Below, piece by piece: positions 37,301 to 43,162 of a DNA stretch of 43,162 nucleotides. Source of the stretch: Moorena sp. SIO3I8 (GTDB lineage: Bacteria > Cyanobacteriota > Cyanobacteriia > Cyanobacteriales > Coleofasciculaceae); the NCBI RefSeq assembly GCF_010692325.1, contig NZ_JAAHHW010000050.1, forward strand, positions 1 to 43,162. The letters run 5' to 3'. How positions within the stretch are numbered: the stretch's first letter is position 1; each line of letters starts with the position of its first letter. The notes under the pieces were generated by a model. The model saw only the letters and a program-made list of their open reading frames with translations, had not been told where the DNA came from and made no database searches. Position numbers and translations under genes: made by a program.

Positions 37301-38194
37301 CCCCTGCTTAGAATAATGGGAAGCAGCATCCCTATCTTCCCCCAGAAAAGGATATCGATGGCTAGAAATCAGGAATTCCTGGTCGCTATTCAATCCTGCA
37401 AAACCAGACAAGGGGTCACTCGGGTCTAGTAAGGAGTTTGCGGATTTGAAAAACATCCGCAACGTCACATCCAGATAAACTAGTTCCTCAAAGGAGGCTG
37501 TGCCAGGAGATTGGTTTTGCAAGGTCAGGGCAAAGGTCAGGCAACCGGCCAACTCTCCACTAAAGGGTAATGCCATAGCTTCCCCTGCTTCATTGACCTC
37601 AATGCCTTTGAGCTGATGAGCACCATAACCTGTGGACAAATAAAAGGGGTCAGTTTTCGGTAATTCAGTTTCCGGTGATTCAGTCCCGGTGTTAGGGAGG
37701 TTGTGTACAGACGGATCCAGAGCAAACACAAACCCGTCTTTAGTTCCATTCAACTGACAAATTACGCCACTAGCGATCGCTAATTCATAGTTGCGGAAAT
37801 TAAAAAAGGTCAGTCGCTCTACGGTATCTGTTGGAGACAGGGTCAGGGCATGAAATCGCCAGCGAGAGACTAACTCCTCTGGGTTATCAATCCACAAAAA
37901 CCGAGTATTGCGTACCGAAGGTGTAATCAGAAATTCACGAATGCGATCGCATAGCGTCGGCAAAGCCGAATCGCTCAACACCGAAGGGTCTATAGCATCA
38001 TTCCCCTCTAGAGCAGCTTTGAGAAATAGATATACTCCCGTCTTTATTGTCCAAGTTTCTTCCAGGGAAAGGGTTTGAGAACCTTCTATCGATCCTTCAT
38101 TCACCCAAAAACCAATGCTATAGGGCACGGTAGGGTTAACGGATTCAGGTAAAAAGTAGAGCGCCTGTGCTGTTGATTGGGTAAAGGTAGTCAT
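34355..38194 (-). CDS. Large protein of the giant operon (1279 aa), unknown
   Basis: Second gene in transcription order. Its ATG is 11 nt after the preceding stop, with GGGGGTGAG overlapping that gene's end, so the two are translationally coupled. No signal peptide: MTTFTQSTAQALYFLPESVN. The N-terminal 500 residues are beta-rich with FLWIDNPEELVSRWRFHALT and YSIHVTPHGHGDSRLIFAER. Residues about 600-640 are Ser/Thr/Ala-rich linker (SRSATPEAQAMAAASSTTET). About 720-1000 has WTFDLNPDNWRQGTGDTDTV and ALWEQPEVFVGTATDADE. The C-terminal 250 residues are long amphipathic strands (FNFEFNLGSLGALSGSAQFV) ending DAVGWYAAYAK. I know no named domain for it. The intact frame over 3.8 kb supports function. 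Confidence 0.9.
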   Translation of the reverse strand: MTTFTQSTAQALYFLPESVNPTVPYSIGFWVNEGSIEGSQTLSLEETWTIKTGVYLFLKAALEGNDAIDPSVLSDSALPTLCDRIREFLITPSVRNTRFLWIDNPEELVSRWRFHALTLSPTDTVERLTFFNFRNYELAIASGVICQLNGTKDGFVFALDPSVHNLPNTGTESPETELPKTDPFYLSTGYGAHQLKGIEVNEAGEAMALPFSGELAGCLTFALTLQNQSPGTASFEELVYLDVTLRMFFKSANSLLDPSDPLSGFAGLNSDQEFLISSHRYPFLGEDRDAASHYSKQGDGSQNLTLYSALDPLQPLNGDRTYFAFVEPGNSTISDLSLPSCYRTNLGYSIHVTPHGHGDSRLIFAERPGQNSSIFGSPLYLVPQGKYTLSVPNYESTPIPSGKDFSIRDEDNFLCGLAGIEYIQLSSQQVNILHLEAGKPTFAPDFVPEQIVDTNEAGQRLESGTTTAWGYIEYDQVTNLPVYFSQPKQSLLYRASTFQDGNQDPTDDPLRFLEVPFTGLPRGEYLPLFPYGGVSGTLAHYQQMEEQILNPQRRQKIRIVAETDTTQLSGEAQEIQGIGIGTSSPQAFSALSRSATPEAQAMAAASSTTETITGTTSLGLLATYSSDYQTLNSLLLAKDTDNDDVSLQDLERGSSLRSAFQSSQMFLVITDPSSLKTFDTNEPPQVIKEHFQNNQLTIQGWTFDLNPDNWRQGTGDTDTVLLFKFLDKPLIDILKDTALWEQPEVFVGTATDADERVKEIKAVRDRLVAFFENAIATANDPNAAEKDRDNAAPLARVGSSTFWSGMIALNVKLPVGTGMPPDLKALECGIQDRDNFYAQYVGSNGTPILPQNGQLVAEQSSLFGLLDYEDNSVPETGPLGYAFQVANLRVQFQNSQITAFSSEVNLTLDKLFDEATQLLNSRSGRNIVILQGFTEEHNGVITYGFSFSGENYFALPDSHILNNVDIVKATFSTDPPGNDTTLTIGRFTLWGRLNFRDLEAFDGLSFGSDTSLSDEVLTASNLVNRSARALEDDYQVGIDTLNQASAELQQKLDELANNEQFLQFSKLSIVMNCKHTNGTQDITFSVEPSQIAFDFARSKARPHSLYSKFPLKLTNFVYLDPAQPDNKPKGYLTVKTPLGSGSMPDSGFGFNFEFNLGSLGALSGSAQFVVNLLIIWEPNQDGSQEKATTFVGLRLPGIGGDVLGFPLQSVLKLSFKTVELLVDSTSASGTAYLLKIKKVALKFFVLSFPPNGQTEIVIFGNPDATDSNDAVGWYAAYAK

Positions 38195-38205
38195 CTGCTC
38201 ACCCC

Positions 38206-41200
38206 CTACAGGACAATGCGATCGCCTTTGACCAGAGGCAAATCAAGCACTGGACTATCTACGTCCAGGTAGATAAAGCGATAGCTAGGTTCGTTAGACA
38301 CCCCTTCGTGTAAAAGGCGACTCAACCTCGGTTTTCCGGTAGAGTTCAGTAGGGATTCTCCCAGGGATACTGAAGGAATACTGACACGTTGCTCCATCAG
38401 TTGTCGTAAAGTCGTTCCCACCGGAACAAATACCGGTTGTTCCTGTAGCACCACCGTAATTTCTGGAATCACTGTTGCCCGTCCTCGGAAATAAAAGCTG
38501 GCAACGTTTGTCTTTTTATCCAGGTCTGTTACTGTTGCGGCTCCCATAATGGTTGCAGCTTGTCCGGGATCGAGGGAACCTGCAGAGGGAGCTGCCAAAC
38601 TAGGATAAACTAGCCGCAAGTAGGGTTTTTGATAGCCAACTTTAAAGGTATCCAGACTACTCCCAGCCCCTACCGTAGCAATATCTGTGGTGACATAGGG
38701 CTGAATTTGGGACAAAAACCCATCAAAGTTGATCATTAGGTTAGTGCCATCCCGATAACTGTTGAGGCTATAGTAGGACGTGCCACTGCCCACAAACCCT
38801 GAATTAGCCGTAGATTGGGCTGGATGAACGAATTGATAGTTTTGGTAATCGACCCGTAACCGCATTCCAGCTTGCAAATCCACTGAGCCATTAACAGTAT
38901 CCAAGCCGTAGTAGTAGTAGAGAATTTCCTCAACCAACAACGGCATCCGTTCAGCAATGCGGGTTTTGACAAGGGTGAGGGTACCAGGAATCAGATTACT
39001 GTTGGTATCTAGTTGAGTAATAAAGTTGTCGTAATCGGTCTTAAGTTGATCTAGCCAATTGTCACTGCTTTCCGGAGGAGTTATGGTCACGGTGCAGCTT
39101 TGATCAGCATTTTCTGTAAGGGTAAAGATGCCTGCGGTGCTGGAAATGTTATTGGAATCCGCAGCAGTGTTGAATAACTTGGGCAATGTTGTGGTTTGGG
39201 TGATGGCAGCAGAGTCGTTGGGTTTGCCCAAATAAATAACAGGTTTTTGCTCCACCACCGTAAAGTAGTAGTCCGCTTGATGGCGAAACTGTTGTGCAAA
39301 GATCACATCTACTTGGGAGTTTAACCGTTCCAAAATCGCTTCCAGGATGTGATTGGGAGTCAGCGGTGGGCGAACTAGGGTAAACTCCGGCACTGTAAAG
39401 GTGTTTACCGTCCCTGCTTGATCTGTCCAATCAAAGGTTCCAGAGACTTTGGCCAAAAAGCCTAACTCAGTCAGTTCCAGGATTACAGTGGCGTTCATCA
39501 CGGAAGCGATCGCTACCTGGTCGATAATCTTGTGGGAGGTACCGGGTTCAAAGATTGGACCCAAGGTAACTTCAAACGGTAGACTCAAATTCCTTTGCCC
39601 TTCCAGGACAAACTGCTCATTGCGCCACCAGCCATGAAGTACAAGGTTTTCTCCCAACCAATTGCCCTTGAGAACGACTTTCCCATCTTCAATCCCGAGG
39701 GGGTCAAATTGACTCCGTTGTTGATTGTGACGAGCAAAGAGTAGCTTGAAATCTACCGTCCAATCAAATGGGCGATAATCCCTTAATTGGGGGAGTACTA
39801 GTTCAGACACAGAGGTGATGGAAGACATCTGCCAGATCTCCCCGGTGGTATCTGATTTCAGGAATAGACACAACCCCTCTAGGGTATTAATTTGTCCTAA
39901 TCCGATTTGAAGGTCGAATTCCGGTGAATTGAGGGCAAGTTTACCCGGCGCATCCGCTTGAACTGCCGTAAAGGGAATTGACGTTTTCCATAACGTGCTA
40001 TCCACTTGTCCCCACTTAAAGTACCAGGTTGGGGAGGTTCCAGGTTCTGATTGCCATTCCAGGGCAATCTTGGTGAAGTCAAACTCAGGGGTAACTTCCC
40101 GGATTTCAGAGGTGTCAACCTTAAGATTGAGCTTAGACTCTGAATAATGCTCTACATCCGGCATACCCTCCAAAGTCAGTTGAGCAGTTAGGGGTTGGTT
40201 CAAAGGAGTGGGCATATTAGTCAGCGTCAGGTTGCCCAAAATTTCAATAGTGGGGTAGTAGCGCTGGTAAATCGCCTCTGGTGTCAGGGCGGAGTCATAA
40301 ATTGCCACCTCGTAGAGTTCCCCTTCCCAAGGGAAATCTTGATTCCTTCGGGAGTTGCCCCTGCGATCGAGAAATAAAACGTCATTTGCTAAAGCTAACT
40401 TAACAGCAGGGTCATTTGTCCAAAGATTAAGCTCCTGATCATCCCGATCTTTCCAAGGAGAATCCTCCTCATCATCCCGATTTTTCCAACGATTACCCCT
40501 CTGATTCCTATTTTTCGCACGATTACTCTGCTGATTCTTATTTCTCCAAAAATGACGCTCCTGATTATCGCTATTAATCCATTTTGAATTGTCTAGCTTG
40601 CCATTGAGATACAACTTGGCATTATCACTCTCATCCCCGAAGTTATTCTGTGAGAAGGTATAGACAACATAGGTTAGCTCGGTTGTTACTGTGTCGGGAC
40701 TTGTCGTCAGGATTTGCCAATATCGGTTTCTATCATTAGTGTTGGTGCGCAATAGCACACTATACTCGTCGTGATGGTACCAATCCCCCGACCACCGATT
40801 TCCATAACCCTCTAGCCATTCTGAATCCCCTTGAGCGAGAGTCACATAGGGATTTTGAGGATCTTCGGATAGAGTCAGGACTATAGCTGGGTATTGTTGA
40901 CCCGTTTGGCTAGGCTTAATCCAGGTTGCAATAGTGATTTCGTTGCTCTCTTGGAATGCCTTGATCAGTTTGCTAGCAGAACTTAGGTTTGCCGCTTCTA
41001 GGGTCGCATTTTCACTCTCGATCAAGCCATCTTTAACAGCGATAGACCCTAATCCCCACTGCACTGTTTCTGGCTCCGTTTGAATCCGTAAGTCGATGGC
41101 GGGTGCATCTTCGGTATTCCTCAAGGAGCAATCATAAACCCATTCTCCCGACTTTTCTCCAAACCAGTAGAGCACCTGGGGTTGAAGAGGATTTGATCCA

Positions 41201-41781
41201 GGTTTGACCGTAAAAGTCGTCAACTCCAAATTGCCCCACGGTTGAATCGGGATTTCCTGAGGATTATTAGGATTGTAATTAAAAATTAGTTCAGAGCCAT
41301 CGCTCAACCCTGCCTCAAGGACAATATCTTGACCAGAGAAAACCGCCGTCACTGTTCCACTGACAGTGACGGTTTCGGAATTAAGTTGCTGGGTAAAACT
41401 CAGATTTAAATCTTTGAAATGAGTTGAGCCTTCCGGACTAAATCCAAAAGAATCAGTAGATTGAACTCCTAACGTAAATGAATCGCTGTCGTAGGTTAGT
41501 TCAATAGTATAAAATGCATCGAAAGGTGAGGCTGGTAATCCCGGTAAAATTAGGCTAGCTTGATAAAGGCTCTTATCAAGGGGTGCTCCAGGTTTGAGAA
41601 TTTGTGCAACTGATGATTCTGCTAAAAACTCGGAGATTGTTTGTTTGCTATAGCGTTCCTTATCGAGTCCCTCAGGGATTGTAATCCAATAGATCTGGAA
41701 ACCAGTCTGAGCATCAATCTCGTATTTAAAGTAGTACTCAGAACCTAGACTCAATAATGTTATAAATCCGTATGCGAGCAT
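38206..41781 (-). CDS. Large LamG-domain protein, first gene of the giant operon (1191 aa)
   Basis: Start ATG 41781 with AGGGAG 5 nt upstream. The N-terminus (MLAYGFITLLSLGSEYYFKY) is only weakly hydrophobic and is not a convincing signal peptide. Residues about 240-510 form a laminin-G/concanavalin-like domain: EITIATWIKPSQTGQQYPAI, LTYVVYTF, KLYLNGKLDNSKW, and the closing FPWEGELYEVAIYDSALTPE, AIYQRYY. Within it residues about 401-455 are an inserted array of five 10-11-residue repeats rich in Asn, Arg, Asp and Trp (e.g. RGNRWKNRDDEEDSPWKDRD). The remainder is beta-rich and ends SYRFIYLDVDSPVLDLPLVK GDRIVL. LamG domains bind sugars or proteins, usually outside cells; here the location is uncertain. 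Confidence 0.88.
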   Translation of the reverse strand: MLAYGFITLLSLGSEYYFKYEIDAQTGFQIYWITIPEGLDKERYSKQTISEFLAESSVAQILKPGAPLDKSLYQASLILPGLPASPFDAFYTIELTYDSDSFTLGVQSTDSFGFSPEGSTHFKDLNLSFTQQLNSETVTVSGTVTAVFSGQDIVLEAGLSDGSELIFNYNPNNPQEIPIQPWGNLELTTFTVKPGSNPLQPQVLYWFGEKSGEWVYDCSLRNTEDAPAIDLRIQTEPETVQWGLGSIAVKDGLIESENATLEAANLSSASKLIKAFQESNEITIATWIKPSQTGQQYPAIVLTLSEDPQNPYVTLAQGDSEWLEGYGNRWSGDWYHHDEYSVLLRTNTNDRNRYWQILTTSPDTVTTELTYVVYTFSQNNFGDESDNAKLYLNGKLDNSKWINSDNQERHFWRNKNQQSNRAKNRNQRGNRWKNRDDEEDSPWKDRDDQELNLWTNDPAVKLALANDVLFLDRRGNSRRNQDFPWEGELYEVAIYDSALTPEAIYQRYYPTIEILGNLTLTNMPTPLNQPLTAQLTLEGMPDVEHYSESKLNLKVDTSEIREVTPEFDFTKIALEWQSEPGTSPTWYFKWGQVDSTLWKTSIPFTAVQADAPGKLALNSPEFDLQIGLGQINTLEGLCLFLKSDTTGEIWQMSSITSVSELVLPQLRDYRPFDWTVDFKLLFARHNQQRSQFDPLGIEDGKVVLKGNWLGENLVLHGWWRNEQFVLEGQRNLSLPFEVTLGPIFEPGTSHKIIDQVAIASVMNATVILELTELGFLAKVSGTFDWTDQAGTVNTFTVPEFTLVRPPLTPNHILEAILERLNSQVDVIFAQQFRHQADYYFTVVEQKPVIYLGKPNDSAAITQTTTLPKLFNTAADSNNISSTAGIFTLTENADQSCTVTITPPESSDNWLDQLKTDYDNFITQLDTNSNLIPGTLTLVKTRIAERMPLLVEEILYYYYGLDTVNGSVDLQAGMRLRVDYQNYQFVHPAQSTANSGFVGSGTSYYSLNSYRDGTNLMINFDGFLSQIQPYVTTDIATVGAGSSLDTFKVGYQKPYLRLVYPSLAAPSAGSLDPGQAATIMGAATVTDLDKKTNVASFYFRGRATVIPEITVVLQEQPVFVPVGTTLRQLMEQRVSIPSVSLGESLLNSTGKPRLSRLLHEGVSNEPSYRFIYLDVDSPVLDLPLVKGDRIVL

Positions 41782-41862
41782 AAAAACTCCCTTGAATTCT
41801 ATGGTAATGATTCAGAACGTAAGGTTATGGAATCAAATAAGGAGCAAGTGCAGTTTTATCAA

Positions 41863-41887
41863 GTTGAGCCGGTCGAGCTTGCTCAAC
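41863..41887. promoter_or_regulatory. Inverted repeat upstream of the giant operon
   Basis: GTTGAGC (41863-41869) and GCTCAAC (41881-41887) are 7-bp perfect arms around 11 nt, 82 bp before the first start codon. It may be an operator. The only promoter-like pair near it on the minus strand (TTGAGC, 19 nt, TGATAA) is weak. Confidence 0.3.
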
Positions 41888-41984
41888 AAACTCTATCACA
41901 GACTACCCCTAAGCAGAGCATTTTTTTGACTAAACTTAATATTTACTTAACTTAATAAATTAGCCGATAGATAAATTAGCAGTA

Positions 41985-42311
41985 TCCTGAAAAGGTTCCC
42001 GAGACCGAGAGCCACTCCAGGTTTTTCCTTGATGTCCTTGCTGTCTGCCTGGTTGACGTTTAGATTTTTATCCTGTATCTTGTTTTTACTATTTCTGAGT
42101 AGGTCTGTTGATCGCAGTTTTGATGATATTTTGCGATCTAACTCTGCTAATTACAGGCAGTTTATCTATTTCTTTTTTCAGTTCTTCTATTGTTGCTTGC
42201 TGCTGATATATCTATAGACTTCGCTGCAGTCATGAGCATTTCTACCACTTCCTCCTTCGGCAACTGGTTTAATCGTTCTATATCTAGTTTTTTCGTCTGG
42301 CATTTGGTCAC
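41985..42311 (-). pseudogene. IS66-family transposase N-terminal remnant, three frames
   Basis: From GTG 42311 one frame gives TKKLDIERLNQLPKEEVVEM. The next frame continues QQATIEELKKEIDKL, and the third gives SSKLRSTDLLRNSKNK. KRQPGRQQGHQGKTWS is found in a fourth segment. In that order these are the leucine-zipper N-terminus and the SSKPPSTD...KRKPGGQPGHQGK segment of IS66-type transposases. The zinc-finger and DDE parts are missing, as similarity ends near 41985. No intact frame remains. Confidence 0.82.
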
Positions 42312-42318
42312 GTTCGCA

Positions 42319-42348
42319 ATACTATCCCCTTTGTATCGCTTTTGTCAA
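42319..42348 (-). promoter_or_regulatory. Residual promoter of the IS66 remnant
   Basis: TTGACA (42343-42348), 18 nt, TAGTAT (42319-42324) on the minus strand, 7 bp before the GTG. A 10-bp-stem palindrome TATCCTGACT/AGTCAGGATA lies just upstream at 42363-42384 and may be part of the element's end. Confidence 0.5.
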
Positions 42349-42384
42349 TACCCCACTCCTTTTATCCTGACTTTAGTCAGGATA

Positions 42385-43078
42385 TCAAAAACCTATCGCC
42401 AGTTAAAACCACTGTTAAAATTTAAAATTATGTTCATAATATGTCTTTTATTTGCTAGACTGTTATCCGTATATCAAAACGATAAATTTTTGATTTTTAT
42501 ATATAAATAAATGTAGAAATATGCAGAATATTACCGAAAAATAAATCAAATTCTATCATAATAATTTTCCCTTATTAAAACATTATTCAAGCATAAATTT
42601 ACGGCAAATAAAGCAAACAAAAGGATGCATTAAATTCTTGCCAAAAATTAGCTGATAATTCTTAAGCATATGCGCTACGCGGACGCTACGGGAACAGCAT
42701 TCAGCCAACTCAACGAAAGGATAAAGACTTACAGTGATATCAAGTTGCGGTCAAACTTATAACTTCCTCTTCCACCCATCTCCCCATCTCCCCATCTCCC
42801 CATCTCCCCATCTCTTTATCCAACCAATCTACTCTTTTTGAATGCAACTCGGTATAACGTGGAAATCCCCCAGCGCGAGGATTGTTCCTGCCGGGGGAGG
42901 ATGCCAATCCAAACCATACCTTAGAATTAGAGAGTTTTCCTATTTCATCAGCAAATTGGCTATATTGTTAAGTTTTGATAAGTTTTGATAAGTTCTATGG
43001 TGAGATGCCCAGAGGATGTTACTATCCGATGTTTCTGTATAAAAATTGTTAACGTGGATTAATGGGTGGAGAGATTTG
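42385..43078. repeat. Gene-free spacer with 8-bp repeat
   Basis: AT-rich to about 42650, then gcatatgcgctacgcg (shared with 21290), ccccatct octamers at 42776-42813, a hairpin-forming TCCCCC/GGGGGA pair at about 42867-42898, and a tandem of gttttgataa at 42970-42993. No coding pattern seen; short plus-strand frames over the IS66 remnant are shadows. Confidence 0.65.
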
Positions 43079-43162
43079 GTGAGCCACTTAAGTCTAGAGC
43101 AAGAGGAGCAACTCCAGAAAATAGGGACCTATCTCAGCCAAGTCAGGCAGGAGAAATCTATA
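43079..43162 (+). CDS. RodZ-like helix-turn-helix protein, 5' part only
   Basis: GTG start at 43079 with GGTGGAGAG 5 nt upstream; 28 codons reach the window edge: MSHLSLEQEEQLQKIGTYLS then QVRQEKSI. The KIGTYLSQVRQEKSI stretch is the start of the RodZ/COG1426 helix-turn-helix (usually continuing with a helix-turn-helix and, later, a membrane span). RodZ links MreB to the cell wall machinery; many cyanobacterial relatives are uncharacterised. An overlapping ATG at 43062 runs into a stop within seven codons. Confidence 0.6.
   Translation, partial: MSHLSLEQEEQLQKIGTYLSQVRQEKSI

Noticed and set aside
21497-41781. Giant operon as a contractile injection system or Tc toxin
   Set aside because: No sheath, tube, baseplate, ATPase, Rhs/YD-repeat or TcA-like motifs were seen; only size and LysM-like segments are shared.
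42029-42510. Two plus-strand frames of 62 and 106 codons
   Set aside because: They are antisense to the IS66 remnant or read AT-rich spacer; the hydrophobic peptides reflect T-rich DNA.

Overview
The window looks like a chromosomal piece of a large-genome filamentous cyanobacterium, most like the marine Moorena (Moorea) group. This is inferred from frequent HIP1 octamers (GCGATCGC), many 7- or 8-nt tandem arrays between genes, iterated palindromes of the 'gcgtagcgtggcctacggcc' kind, a PEP-CTERM protein, and a cobA/hemD pair. No rRNA, tRNA or CRISPR array was seen.

Layout. 1-5450: sfsA, a decayed IS630-type element with both inverted repeats, a divergent amino-acid-dehydrogenase-like gene, a VOC protein and an O-methyltransferase-like gene. 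5451-8500: hemD and cobA on the minus strand, pushed about 700 bp apart by tandem repeats. 8488-10882: a frameshifted DUF4336 pseudogene, a hypothetical gene and a second methyltransferase. 10991-16140: a segment bounded by two direct copies (about 345 bp) of a small gene with a structured leader. Between the copies lie a membrane protein, a secreted triple-repeat beta-trefoil protein, a MITE built on IS630-type ends, and a two-gene module: a HipA-like kinase plus a protein that joins the missing HipA N-terminal subdomain to a HIRAN domain. 16591-20802: a second secreted beta-trefoil protein, a frameshifted small membrane peptide, a secreted hypothetical, a DNA-binding-like protein with a coiled coil, and a PEP-CTERM protein.

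21497-41781: a roughly 20-kb minus-strand gene series, probably one operon. It encodes proteins of 1191, 1279, 180, 168 and 3678 residues in transcription order. The first carries a LamG domain with a minisatellite insertion. The last carries four LysM-like segments and a Calx-beta domain. None has a visible signal peptide. Tandem repeats fill three of the four gaps between these genes. I do not recognise this set as a described system; together with the HipA/HIRAN pair it is the best candidate for something new.

41782-43162: an IS66-type transposase remnant in three frames with its promoter still recognisable, repeat-rich spacer, and the first 28 codons of a RodZ-like helix-turn-helix gene running off the end.

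Family names come from motif recognition by eye; no search was run.
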